Below are positions 8,619-17,050 of a stretch of 64,000 bases of DNA, in pieces. The notes under the pieces were generated by a model. That model was given only the letters and a program-made list of their open reading frames with translations. It made no database searches and was not told where the DNA came from. Every line of letters starts with the position of its first letter. The first letter of the stretch is position 1. Position numbers and translations under genes: made by a program. The DNA comes from Nostoc cf. commune SO-36 (GTDB lineage: Bacteria > Cyanobacteriota > Cyanobacteriia > Cyanobacteriales > Nostocaceae), in NCBI RefSeq assembly GCF_023734775.1, contig NZ_AP025732.1, positions 4,896,501 to 4,960,500 of the forward strand. Reading direction: 5' to 3'.

Positions 8619-8870
8619 AGCAAATGTTGTCGCTCAACAAGCAAATGTTGTCGCTCAACAAGCAAATGCTGTCGCTCAACAAGCAAATGCGATCGCCCAA
8701 CAAGCAAATGCTGTCGCTCAACAAGCAAATGCTGTCGCTCAACAAGCAAATGTTGTCGCTCAACAAGCAAATGCGATCGCCCAACAAGCAAATGTTGTCG
8801 CTCAACAAGCAAATGTTGTCGCTCAACAAGCAAATACTGTCGCTCAACAAGCAAATGCGATCGCTTAGGC
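8619..8870 (+). repeat. Minisatellite of twelve 21-bp units, HIP1 site in every fourth unit
   Basis: Twelve contiguous 21-bp units of the form AGCAAATGNTGTCGCTCAACA fill 252 bp. Units 4, 8 and 12 carry AGCAAATGCGATCGC instead, so the HIP1 octamer recurs every 84 bp and the array has a second-order period. Because 21 is a multiple of three, several frames stay open on both strands. One plus-strand frame reads heptads such as QQANAVA and ends at a TAG in the last unit, but it has no start codon. I treat the array as repeat DNA, possibly the remnant of a coiled-coil coding region. Confidence 0.9.
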
Positions 8871-8911
8871 AATTATGATTGTTGTTGGATTGCTGAGTGG
8901 GGAAAAGTGTT

Positions 8912-9385
8912 TTATTCTAGCTCATACATCTGTTTATGTTTGGCTAAAAGCTCTTGATATTTCTCATTTGTCTTTGCTTCTACCCACTTGGCTTTAAATA
9001 TTGCTGCCGATTCCGCTTTCACTGGGTCTACTTCATAGGGAAGAATTTCTTTTTTGGAATTTGAATCTTCCGAATTTTTTTTATACTTTCTGCCGCTTTT
9101 ATGATTAGCATAACGGCGAGAGCGAGTATAACCCATTTGGATAAACTTTCGTGCCATATCTGCGCCGACAAAATCATCTTTCTCTAAATAATCAAGAAAA
9201 ATCTCGTAAATTTTTTCACTCGACTCTCTAGCAATCTCAGGAGTTTTGAATCGCCAGTAAGGAAGAATTTCTGATTTGTATGGTTCAACCAAAAGTACAC
9301 CCTGCTCACCCTTCCCAACGCGATAGAGTTCAGGATGTTGGCGAAAATCAATAATTTTAAAGTCTAAAGAATAATCAAAAGCCAT
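8912..9385 (-). CDS. DUF4385 family protein
   Basis: A 157-residue protein matching the DUF4385 family, whose hallmark is the N-terminal stretch FDYSLDFKIIDFRQHPELYR followed by VGKGEQGVLLVEPYKSE and LPYWRFKTPEIA. It is soluble, with no signal peptide or membrane segments. The centre is basic (TRSRRYANHKSGRKYKK, about 88-104), suggesting nucleic-acid contact. Function unknown. It ends next to the 21-bp repeat array and is divergent from the following VOC gene, sharing a 75-bp upstream region. Confidence 0.82.
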   Translation of the reverse strand: MAFDYSLDFKIIDFRQHPELYRVGKGEQGVLLVEPYKSEILPYWRFKTPEIARESSEKIYEIFLDYLEKDDFVGADMARKFIQMGYTRSRRYANHKSGRKYKKNSEDSNSKKEILPYEVDPVKAESAAIFKAKWVEAKTNEKYQELLAKHKQMYELE

Positions 9386-9460
9386 GATAGATTTTTATTA
9401 GAAATAGTAAACTTTAAAAAAAAGTTCAACTTCTATCTAAGTATTGAGATTTCTTTGATT

Positions 9461-9928
9461 ATGCTATCTAGCACCCAATCCGTGAACAGTGTCCTTGCGC
9501 CAGGAAACCTGCGTAAAGTGCATCACATTGCGCTCAACGTCCAGGATATGCAAGCTTCGCGCTACTTTTATGGCACAATCCTGGGTTTGCATGAACTCAC
9601 AGGCGACGAAGTACCCGCAACCCTGGTGGAACTTGTCGCATCTGGAAAAGTAGCCAACTTCATCACCCCCGATGGTACAATTCTAGATTTATTTGGGGAA
9701 CCCGAACTATCACCACCAAATCCAGATCCAGAAAAGACCTTCACTAGAGCCTACCATCTAGCCTTTGACATCGATCCGCAGTTATTCGATCGCGCGGTGA
9801 CAGTGATCAGAGAAAATAAAATAGCGATCGCACACGGCCCAGTCACTCGTCCTACTGGTAGAGGAGTATATTTTTACGATCCAGATGGCTTTATGATTGA
9901 AATTCGTTGCGATCCAGAAGTCCATTAA
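9461..9928 (+). CDS. VOC (glyoxalase/dioxygenase) superfamily protein
   Basis: A 155-residue single-domain vicinal-oxygen-chelate protein. Typical features are VHHIALNVQDMQASRYFYGTILGL at the first beta-alpha-beta unit, a later YHLAFDID, and the closing YFYDPDGFMIEIRC. His and Glu residues in HHIAL, YHLAF and FMIEIR are likely metal ligands. The family includes glyoxalases, ring-cleaving dioxygenases and antibiotic-binding proteins, and the reaction here cannot be assigned. ATG 9461 is preferred over the TTG at 9455. The Uma2 gene starts 35 bases downstream. Confidence 0.82.
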   Translation: MLSSTQSVNSVLAPGNLRKVHHIALNVQDMQASRYFYGTILGLHELTGDEVPATLVELVASGKVANFITPDGTILDLFGEPELSPPNPDPEKTFTRAYHLAFDIDPQLFDRAVTVIRENKIAIAHGPVTRPTGRGVYFYDPDGFMIEIRCDPEVH

Positions 9929-9963
9929 ATAATTATTTGTCAGTAAAAACGGGCAATACTTCT

Positions 9964-10542
9964 ATGACAGCACTGACATTAAACCTGAATTCAATTCTTA
10001 AACTGACAAGAGAGCAGTTTTATCAGTTGTGTCAAGAAAACCCCGATTTACAATTAGAACGCAATGCCCAAGGAGAACTAGTCATAATGCCACCGACTGG
10101 AGGAGAAACTGGAAGAAGTAATGTTAACTTAATTCTGCAATTAGCATCATGGAATGAACAAAAGCAACTAGGTGAAGTTTTTGATTCTTCCACTGGATTT
10201 ACATTACCAAATGGTGCTGACCGTTCTCCTGATGTTTCTTGGGTAGAAAAATATCGTTGGGATAGTTTGACAATAGAACAAAAAGAGAAATTTATTCCTT
10301 TATGTCCTGATTTTATAATTGAAATAATGTCACCATTTGACACTTTGAAAAAAGTTCAAGAAAAAATGTATGAGTATATGTCAAATGGGTGTCGTTTAGG
10401 TTGGCTAATAAATCGAAAAAAACAGGAGGTAGAAATTTATCGTCCTGGACAAGATGTGGAAGTTGTAAAATCACCTCAAACTATTTCTGGAGAAAGTGTT
10501 TTACCTGATTTTGTACTAAATCTGAAAAAAATTTGGGTATGA
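9964..10542 (+). CDS. Uma2 family (DUF820) nuclease-like protein
   Basis: A 192-residue Uma2 protein, a cyanobacteria-expanded family with a PD-(D/E)XK restriction-endonuclease fold. Features are LTREQFYQLCQENPDLQLE, the PPTGGETG turn, SPDVSWV (active-site Asp), PDFIIEIMSP (acidic residue) and the later LGWLINRKKQEVEIYRPG. The family's biological role is unknown. The start is the ATG at 9964; the longer frame from 9907 would run into the preceding gene. Two more Uma2 genes occur in this window (11131-11811, and the broken copy at 32453-33161). Confidence 0.88.
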   Translation: MTALTLNLNSILKLTREQFYQLCQENPDLQLERNAQGELVIMPPTGGETGRSNVNLILQLASWNEQKQLGEVFDSSTGFTLPNGADRSPDVSWVEKYRWDSLTIEQKEKFIPLCPDFIIEIMSPFDTLKKVQEKMYEYMSNGCRLGWLINRKKQEVEIYRPGQDVEVVKSPQTISGESVLPDFVLNLKKIWV

Positions 10543-10638
10543 TAATGTTTTAAAATACTCAAAGGGATAAAACAAAATTGAGAAATCATATTTGCCTAAA
10601 GTGGCAACAATTCTTTAAAAAACACTACTTGATTTACT

Positions 10639-10935
10639 ATGACCGCGAAACTCACGCAACTATTTAAAGTAATTGAAGACACGATCGCAAAACCGCCAAT
10701 TCCACACGAACCATACAAGCAATCATTGAAAGCCTGGGCGATGTATTGTTTGCGAGACAAAGGTTTTATAGTCGCTTATGCTCAAAATGCCGACTTTGCC
10801 ATTGAAAGAAAACGTGAAGAAAAGCTATATTTTAAAGTTTCAAACAGCCCTGATGATTTAGATAATTCTGTTAGCTGGATTGTTTGGGATAGTGTAACCA
10901 AAAGCGCCAGTCTCATTCCCCAAAAAATAGACTGA
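10639..10935 (+). CDS. Small conserved hypothetical protein
   Basis: A 98-residue soluble protein of unknown function. The N-terminus is helical (LTQLFKVIEDTIAKPP). A beta-rich middle follows (GFIVAYAQNADFAIERKREEKLYFKVS), with the look of a small nuclease-like or scaffold sheet but no clear catalytic motif. It lies on the same strand about 96 bases after the Uma2 gene and could be cotranscribed with it. ATG at 10639. Confidence 0.55.
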   Translation: MTAKLTQLFKVIEDTIAKPPIPHEPYKQSLKAWAMYCLRDKGFIVAYAQNADFAIERKREEKLYFKVSNSPDDLDNSVSWIVWDSVTKSASLIPQKID

Positions 10936-11130
10936 TGGCAAAATAGTCATCAAATATTTTCCTGATTCTTTAACTATTCTGACTCCTGTTAGCGATAGCG
11001 GGGCGTTTAGCCCATTCTGACTCCTGAATTCTAAGCTAAAAATCTTTTAATTTGCATCCTCAAAAAAATGAATCTCTTGTGGGGTGGGCATCTTGCCCGC
11101 CCTAGTTGTGCAAATTAAATGCGCGACAGC

Positions 11131-11811
11131 TTAACTAGACAACTGCTGCACAAATATTTGATGTTCTGGCGAATTTAATCCCAACTGCAACACAGCCAAT
11201 ACTTGCTGCATATTGCCAGCAAGTAAATCAAACATTGATAACCACAAGCCAGGAAATACTTGACTTTTGATAATCCCATCCGCGTCCACTTCTAAAGAGA
11301 TATATTCTCCTTGTTGCAGGCGAAACCAATCTAATTTGTTTTCAAATATTTGCCAAACAATGTATTCTTTTACCCCATTACGACCATAGACTTTTTTCTT
11401 GTCATGTAAATCAATAGCAACACTGCTAGCTGCTATCTCTATTACCAGTTCTGGCGCACCTTCAATGTAATCATTATCACTCAAACGAGATTGCCCGTTA
11501 GCTGCTGGTGTAATTAATAGCACTCCATCTGGTTGCGGTTCATTGTCTCGATCTAAGCGGACTGTTGGCTCAATTCCCAATCTCACACCAGGAGTTGATG
11601 CTTCATAAACTCCTAACCAAGTGATTGTATGACCATGTGGTTCAGCATGACTTTCAAAGCGTAATGGGGATGCCAAATATACAACTCCTTCAATTAATTC
11701 TGCCTTTTGATGATGGGGCATTGCTTGATATCGCCGTTCAAATTCGTAGCGAGTGAGGCGATCGCCATTTTCTAAAGGAGGAATTCGTTGCTTGAGTGAT
11801 AGGTTGACCAT
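11131..11811 (-). CDS. Uma2 family (DUF820) nuclease-like protein
   Basis: A 226-residue Uma2 family member. Family landmarks are MPHHQKAELIEGVVYLASPL, HGHTITWLGVYEA, VRLDRDNEPQPDGVLLI (active-site Asp in the PDG turn) and APELVIEIAASS with the following Glu, then KVYGRNGVKEYIVW. A PD-(D/E)XK nuclease fold is expected from the family. ATG 11811 is preferred over the TTG at 11829. The C-terminal 40 residues are helical. The 195-bp gap before it has short direct repeats but no gene. Confidence 0.88.
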   Translation of the reverse strand: MVNLSLKQRIPPLENGDRLTRYEFERRYQAMPHHQKAELIEGVVYLASPLRFESHAEPHGHTITWLGVYEASTPGVRLGIEPTVRLDRDNEPQPDGVLLITPAANGQSRLSDNDYIEGAPELVIEIAASSVAIDLHDKKKVYGRNGVKEYIVWQIFENKLDWFRLQQGEYISLEVDADGIIKSQVFPGLWLSMFDLLAGNMQQVLAVLQLGLNSPEHQIFVQQLSS

Positions 11812-11888
11812 GATTTTCTGCTCTGGCAAGAAGTCTTACTTTAATTATGGCTTGGTACATATTTTTCTACGGAAATACTACCCAAGCC

Positions 11889-12650
11889 TCATTTTGTTAA
11901 TAAATCGCTAGAATCAGGTTTTTCAAATACCATTAAATGCTGTTGAGGTAACAGGTTTTTAGTTTCCCGCCAAACCAAACCAACAGCTTGCATTTCTTTA
12001 CGGACTTGCTTTTGAGTCATCTTGTGCAGACCTTTAATCATAATAAAGGGATTTTCACCCCGGTACTCAACCAGCACCACCCGGCCACCTGGTTTAAGTG
12101 CTTTGACAATTCCTTGCATCACTTCTTGGGGATACTCAAGTTCATGATAAGCATCTACCATCAACGCCAAATCGATACTTTCAGAAGGTAAGTTGGGGTC
12201 GCTAAGAGTTGCCAAAACAGGCTCAACATTGGTGATATTTTTCTCTTTTTTGAATAACTCAATAATTTCCAACATTTCGGGCTGAACATCTACAGCCAAC
12301 ACTTTCCCTGCTGTTAATAAAGGCGCGATGCGAAAGCTTAAATAACCTGTACCAGCGCCAATATCTGCCACTACATCATTAGGTTTCAGATTGAGGACGT
12401 TAACTACCTTACTTGGCTGTTCTTCTCCCTCTCTACTTGGACGTTCTAGCCAGCCAGCGCCAGTGTATCCCATAACTTTGGCAATTTCGCGCCCCATGTA
12501 ATATTTGCCGATACCATCTGGACTATGGATTATCCGTTGTTCGTAAACAGTGCGGGATGAAGTCGCGGCTTGTACTGTCAGCGTTGGATTCAGCAGCAAG
12601 CAACTTAATATCACAACAAAAGTTACTATAAAGTAGAGAAATTTTGACAT
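11889..12650 (-). CDS. Exported class I SAM-dependent methyltransferase
   Basis: A 253-residue protein with an N-terminal hydrophobic signal sequence (FLYFIVTFVVILSCLLL...) ending near the AATSS at 28-32, then a methyltransferase domain. Motif I is VVADIGAGTGYLS (about 93-105) and motif II ends LAVDVQPEM; the acidic loop LMVDAYHELEYP and GGRVVLVEYRGE follow. A signal peptide on a SAM enzyme is unusual, since SAM is cytosolic; membrane anchoring with an N-in domain is an alternative. It is divergent from the methyltransferase gene at 12657, with only six bases between the start codons. Confidence 0.8.
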   Translation of the reverse strand: MSKFLYFIVTFVVILSCLLLNPTLTVQAATSSRTVYEQRIIHSPDGIGKYYMGREIAKVMGYTGAGWLERPSREGEEQPSKVVNVLNLKPNDVVADIGAGTGYLSFRIAPLLTAGKVLAVDVQPEMLEIIELFKKEKNITNVEPVLATLSDPNLPSESIDLALMVDAYHELEYPQEVMQGIVKALKPGGRVVLVEYRGENPFIMIKGLHKMTQKQVRKEMQAVGLVWRETKNLLPQQHLMVFEKPDSSDLLTK

Positions 12651-12656
12651 TTGTTT

Positions 12657-13475
12657 ATGACTGATCTGGATAATTATAAGCAGAAACTAAAAGAATTTTA
12701 TGGTAGTAGAACGACTTATGACCATGAGAAAGGTACTCGCCATCCTTTAGAAGCCAAGATTTTACTTGAATTTGTACCGCTAGGACTGGGGCAGAAAATC
12801 CTTGATGTAGCGACTGGAACAGGTTTATTGGCGATACCCGCAGCTGAAAAAGTTGGTTCTGAGGGTTATGTGATTGGGATTGACATGACTCCTGGAATGT
12901 TGCATCAAGCAAGACTGAAGATTGCCGCAGCAAAGTTAGAAAATATTGAGTTGATTGAGGCAGATGCAGAATATTTCCACTTTAGTGATAGTAGTTTTGA
13001 TGTTGTCTTTTGCTGTGAAGCAATTGTACTTTTTCCTGATATCCTTGCTATTTTGCAAAAGTGGTATCGCTTCTTGAAAACAGGAGGATTTGTGGCATTT
13101 ACCTGTCCTCCCGAAACTGCTTATATGGCATCTCTTCAGCAGAGTGTCTGCGCTAAAGTTTTAGATGTATCGCTACCACATATCCTTGAAACTCTTGGGA
13201 CTCCAGAGAAATGTCGTAATTTGCTCATTCAGGCAGGTTTTAGAGATATCGAAATTAAGATTGAGCCATCGGGACGTTATCGCCCTCTAAGGGATAAAGA
13301 ATTATCTGAGATCGCAATGAATATAAATTTTAAAGGTAATCCTTTGTTGTCAAAATTATCACAAAAACAATTAAATCAGTTGCAAGTTGAGTACAAAGCA
13401 GAAATTGAGAAACTAGCAACTGATCGAGGTATTTGGGAAGACACGACAAAGTTCTTTGTTCGCGCTCGAAAATAA
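12657..13475 (+). CDS. Class I SAM-dependent methyltransferase (UbiE/Methyltransf_11 type)
   Basis: A 272-residue cytosolic methyltransferase. Motif I is ILDVATGTGLLAIPA (about 46-60), with the SAM-ribose acidic residue in GIDMTPGM, DAEYFHFSDSSFDVVFC as motif post-II/IV, and LKTGGFVAFTCPP as a later core strand. The substrate is unknown; menaquinone-type, sterol-type and small-molecule methylases share this fold. ATG 12657 is chosen over the in-frame TTG 12651. The divergent neighbour starts at 12650, so each promoter must lie within or beside the other coding region. Confidence 0.8.
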   Translation: MTDLDNYKQKLKEFYGSRTTYDHEKGTRHPLEAKILLEFVPLGLGQKILDVATGTGLLAIPAAEKVGSEGYVIGIDMTPGMLHQARLKIAAAKLENIELIEADAEYFHFSDSSFDVVFCCEAIVLFPDILAILQKWYRFLKTGGFVAFTCPPETAYMASLQQSVCAKVLDVSLPHILETLGTPEKCRNLLIQAGFRDIEIKIEPSGRYRPLRDKELSEIAMNINFKGNPLLSKLSQKQLNQLQVEYKAEIEKLATDRGIWEDTTKFFVRARK

Positions 13476-13483
13476 GTTTTACC

Positions 13484-14917
13484 TTAGCGCGAACCCCTGA
13501 AAGTGACCGATCTTTGCAAATTAGCTAGAGCGCGATTGTAATCTAAAATAGCTGTGACTCGATTACCTTCTGCTGTTGTCAGGTCATTTTCAGCAGCGAT
13601 CACTTCTGTTTGAGTACCCACACCAGCTTGGAACCTCAGCCTTGCTAAATTCAGAGCTTCTCTGGCTTGATTTAAAGCCACAGTAGAAGTCTGCACATTA
13701 TCTAAATTAGATTGCAATTGAGAGTAGAACTGTTCTACATCAAAGCGAATTAGGTCGCGCTGGCTAGCAAATTGAGTCTCTGCGATCGCAATATTAGCTC
13801 TCGACTGATCCGCCCTTGCTCTTGCGGCTCCCCCATCAAACAAATTTAGATTTCCTTGAATTCCTACTGAATAGCTATCATTAATGCTAACACTATCATC
13901 AAACCGATCTCGCAGGTTGTAATTGCCTGCCAAACTAATTTGCGGCCCTAGCTGTGAAAGCGCCTGTCGTCGCTGTTGCTCGTTAATATTACGTTGTGCT
14001 AATTGCTGTTGCAGTTCTGGACGATTTTGAAAAGCTCTGACAATAGTTTCTTCCAGTGTTGGCTGCCAAAGTCCCACTAATTGCACAGGATCTGCTGCGC
14101 TGATATCAACTGATTGTGACAAACTTAACAGAGTTGCAAGCTGACGACGGGCAATTTGCTGCCGTGAAATAGCATTAACCAGTAGTTGTTGGGCATTTGC
14201 TAAATTCACCTGAGATTGTAGCACATCAAACCGCGTACCCACTCCAGCCTGTTCTCTGGCTTGAGTATCCCGCAAACTAGCCTGGGCATTCTCCACAGCA
14301 GACCGATTAATTCTTACTTCTTCATCGGCTTGTTGCAAATTGTAGTATTGGGTGGTGACATTCAAGCTAATTGTCAAAGACTGACTTTCAACATTTAATT
14401 CATCTACCCTTAGCTGTTCCTCGGCTGCTTGGATAGTAGCTTGTCGGTTCCCAGAATTATAAAGATTATAATTCAGTTGTGCTGAACCATTGAAAGAGGT
14501 GCTGGCTTGAGATGAGTTGCTAGTAAAGGCATTCCCACTATTAGTTAGACTACTGTCGATTCCCACAGTAGGAAACAAGGCAGCTTGGGACTCGCGTACC
14601 GCCGAGCGACTGCGTTCTACCTGTAATATGGCTATCTGTAAGTCTTGATTGTTGCGCTTTGCTAGTTCCAAAGCTTGTGCCAAACTGATTGGCACAGTTC
14701 CCTGAATCTTTACTTCCTCCGGTTTGGTAGGAAATTGCAGAGGATTGGGATTGGGGTTGAGGTAATCAGGAACCTGTACACGACTTGAGGGATTTGGCGG
14801 TTTTGGGGGAGTTGCTGCACTTGCTAAACTTGGAAGAATAGCGATACTTGACGGCAAGGCCATTGTTAAGGCTAGGCTAACCCAGGTAGAACGCACGAAG
14901 AATAAGCTGAAATTCAT
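13484..14917 (-). CDS. TolC family outer-membrane efflux protein
   Basis: A 477-residue TolC-type channel forming the outer-membrane and periplasmic tunnel of a tripartite exporter. It has a signal peptide ending near SAATPP, then a proline-rich linker, then two structurally repeated OEP halves with long helices (SLAQALELAKRNNQDLQIAI, ALNLARLRFQAGVGTQTEVI). It is the last gene of a four-gene minus-strand cluster: adaptor, permease, ATPase, TolC. The set resembles DevBCA-HgdD, which exports heterocyst glycolipid in Anabaena, but also general MacAB-TolC pumps. The cargo is unknown. Confidence 0.9.
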   Translation of the reverse strand: MNFSLFFVRSTWVSLALTMALPSSIAILPSLASAATPPKPPNPSSRVQVPDYLNPNPNPLQFPTKPEEVKIQGTVPISLAQALELAKRNNQDLQIAILQVERSRSAVRESQAALFPTVGIDSSLTNSGNAFTSNSSQASTSFNGSAQLNYNLYNSGNRQATIQAAEEQLRVDELNVESQSLTISLNVTTQYYNLQQADEEVRINRSAVENAQASLRDTQAREQAGVGTRFDVLQSQVNLANAQQLLVNAISRQQIARRQLATLLSLSQSVDISAADPVQLVGLWQPTLEETIVRAFQNRPELQQQLAQRNINEQQRRQALSQLGPQISLAGNYNLRDRFDDSVSINDSYSVGIQGNLNLFDGGAARARADQSRANIAIAETQFASQRDLIRFDVEQFYSQLQSNLDNVQTSTVALNQAREALNLARLRFQAGVGTQTEVIAAENDLTTAEGNRVTAILDYNRALANLQRSVTFRGSR

Positions 14918-15024
14918 AATCTAGTCATTAATTGGATTTATTTAAGGATAAAATCAAAAGTTTTCATCCTAATGGCTCTACGTCTAAATTTTAAATTCTC
15001 CGTTATAGGGTTGATATTAACAAA

Positions 15025-15696
15025 TTAGCCGACAATCAAACCATCCTGAACTCGAATAATTCTTCTGGTTTGAGCAGCAATATCTGGCTCATGGGTGACA
15101 ATCACAATTGTGATTCCTTGGTCATTAAGTTCAGTCAGCAAACTCATCACCTCATGGGAAGTTTCAGTATCTAAAGCTCCTGTTGGCTCATCTGCCAAAA
15201 CCAATGCAGGTCGGTTGACCAAAGCACGAGCGATCGCTACCCGTTGTTGTTGTCCCCCAGATAGTTGACTAGGACGGTTAGCTGTGCGTCCCCCTAATCC
15301 TACCTTGTCTAGGGCTTCTAATGCCCTTTCACGACGTTTTGGCTTAGGCAAGTTAGCATAAACCATTGGTAACATGACATTTTCCAGTGCTGTCGCCCGC
15401 GCCAATAGGTTAAATTGTTGGAAAACAAAACCTATTCTTTGGTTACGGATATAGGCTAATTCATCATCATCAAAAGTCGTTAGGTTTCTGCCTTCAAAAA
15501 TATAGTCTCCAGTCGTCGGACGATCCAGACATCCCAAAATATTCATAAGCGTGGATTTACCCGAACCTGACGCACCCATAATGGAAACATATTCCCCTTC
15601 CTCAATGGAGAGTTCAATTCCCTTGAGTATGGGAACACTAACTTCTCCCAAGTGGTAAGTTTTGGTAATAGATTCCATCCAAATCATTGTTGGCAT
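15025..15696 (-). CDS. ABC transporter ATPase, MacB/LolD/DevA type
   Basis: A 223-residue stand-alone nucleotide-binding subunit. Walker A is GASGSGKST (about 41-49), the signature is QLSGGQQQR, Walker B is ALVLADEPTGALD, and the H-loop is VIVTHEP. The LolD/MacB-type extra motif is present (LLARATALENVMLPMVYA). It drives the permease encoded immediately upstream, 65 bases away across a run of heptamer repeats. In this family ATP hydrolysis powers mechanotransmission to a periplasmic adaptor rather than substrate passage through the membrane. Several in-frame ATGs lie within the first six codons. Confidence 0.92.
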   Translation of the reverse strand: MPTMIWMESITKTYHLGEVSVPILKGIELSIEEGEYVSIMGASGSGKSTLMNILGCLDRPTTGDYIFEGRNLTTFDDDELAYIRNQRIGFVFQQFNLLARATALENVMLPMVYANLPKPKRRERALEALDKVGLGGRTANRPSQLSGGQQQRVAIARALVNRPALVLADEPTGALDTETSHEVMSLLTELNDQGITIVIVTHEPDIAAQTRRIIRVQDGLIVG

Positions 15697-15710
15697 AAGA
15701 ATTAGTAGTT

Positions 15711-15759
15711 ACGAATTACGAATTACGAATTACGAATTACGAATTACGAATTACGAATT
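15711..15759. repeat. Seven tandem ACGAATT heptamers
   Basis: Seven perfect copies of ACGAATT fill 15711-15759, almost the entire gap between the permease and ATPase genes. Short tandemly repeated heptamers are a known hallmark of heterocystous cyanobacteria. Placed inside an operon, the array would be transcribed and could alter mRNA stability or translation of the ATPase (inference). Confidence 0.92.
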
Positions 15760-15761
15760 AT

Positions 15762-17042
15762 TTAGTCACTTCTTAAAGCAGTTATCGGATCTAATTTAGA
15801 TGCGTTCCGTGCTGGAATAACCCCGGCGACTAAGCCAACGCTTAATGAGAGTACAAAACCAGCAATAATCGATAATAAAGAAATTACAAACGGAAATTTG
15901 AAAATGCTTGCAGCTATAAAAGCTAATAAAACGCCAGTTGTCATGCCAATAAGTCCGCCGACAATGGAAATAACGATCGCTTCAGCTAAAAATTGATTAA
16001 GTATTGCCGAATTGGTGGCTCCTACGGCTTTGCGAATCCCAATTTCTCGCGTCCGCTCAACCACGGAAACCAGCATAATGTTGGCAATACCAATTCCACC
16101 TACCACCAAAGAAATTCCGGCGATCGCAACTACCATCACTGTAAATAAACCCACAATATTAGTGAAGGTACTAACAATATCAGCTTGATTGGTCAGCCGA
16201 AAATCATCAGCTTGTGGCGGATAAATGTTGTGACGCAGGCGTAAGAGATTGGTGACTTGAAACTGAGCGGCTTCTAATTCTTCCTGATTAGCACCTTTGA
16301 CTAAAATTCCATTTACAGAAACGCCTACCAGGGCATTGTTTCCAACTAGTCTCTTCGACATACTAGTTAGAGGAATGAAAATCTGGTCATCTCGATCCAT
16401 CGGCCCCTGAGAACCTTTAGGTTCCATCACCCCAATCACTTCATAAGCTTCTCCCTGAATGCGAATTCTCTCACCGATGACATTGGTACTCTGTCCAAAA
16501 AGTGTTCTTTGAACTGTAGGGCCAAGAATGGCAACCTGTGCGGTAGTATCTAGTTCTTCTTGAGTAAAATATCTCCCTTGTTGGGGATGGGTATTTCTAA
16601 CTTCTGGATAATTCAAATCTGTGCCATAAATGGTTGTTGAGGTGTTCTGTCCTGCATATACCACTTGAGCGTTTCGTTGGAGATAGGCAGAAACCATCTG
16701 TGCTGATGGCGCTTGTGTAGCGATCGCTTTTGCATCTTCCCAAGTCAAGGTACTGCTAGAACCTACCCCTTGACGGACATTTCCGCTTCTTGCCGCACCC
16801 GCCAAAATTTGGATCACATCTGTACCCAATGCTTGTATCTGTTGTTCAACCCCCTTTTGCACTCCCTGACCAACAGAAGTAATCGCAATGACTGAAGAAA
16901 TCCCAATAATCACGCCCAACATCGTTAAACCTGTGCGTAATTTGTTACTCCACAGAGTCTCTGCCGCCATTGTCAAAATTTCTAACAATGGTACTGTGCG
17001 GGTATTCTTAGCTTTCTTAGAGCCGCTAAATATCTTAAACAT
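15762..17042 (-). CDS. MacB/DevC-type ABC permease
   Basis: A 426-residue membrane subunit of a type VII (MacB-like) ABC system. An N-terminal cytoplasmic stretch leads into TM1 (LRTGLTMLGVIIGISSVIAI, about 36-55). A large periplasmic MacB core domain covers about 60-285. Three C-terminal TM helices form the FtsX domain (VMVVAIAGISLVVGGIGIAN; FLAEAIVISIVGGLIGMTTG; IIAGFVLSLSVGLVAGVIPA), with the conserved ERTREIGIRKAVGAT cytoplasmic loop. It pairs with the ATPase at 15025-15696 and the adaptor at 17463-19030. The gap to the adaptor gene is filled by a MITE-like element with a 21-bp repeat array. Confidence 0.92.
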   Translation of the reverse strand: MFKIFSGSKKAKNTRTVPLLEILTMAAETLWSNKLRTGLTMLGVIIGISSVIAITSVGQGVQKGVEQQIQALGTDVIQILAGAARSGNVRQGVGSSSTLTWEDAKAIATQAPSAQMVSAYLQRNAQVVYAGQNTSTTIYGTDLNYPEVRNTHPQQGRYFTQEELDTTAQVAILGPTVQRTLFGQSTNVIGERIRIQGEAYEVIGVMEPKGSQGPMDRDDQIFIPLTSMSKRLVGNNALVGVSVNGILVKGANQEELEAAQFQVTNLLRLRHNIYPPQADDFRLTNQADIVSTFTNIVGLFTVMVVAIAGISLVVGGIGIANIMLVSVVERTREIGIRKAVGATNSAILNQFLAEAIVISIVGGLIGMTTGVLLAFIAASIFKFPFVISLLSIIAGFVLSLSVGLVAGVIPARNASKLDPITALRSD

Positions 17043-17050
17043 AAAGTTTT

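Noticed and set aside
8619..8870. CRISPR array
   Set aside because: Units are contiguous, without unique spacers, and no cas genes are present.
8601..8957. Open frames across the 21-bp array (SKCCRST, LNKQMLS and heptad forms on both strands)
   Set aside because: They exist because 21 is a multiple of three and the unit lacks stops; no ribosome site or conserved start supports any of them.
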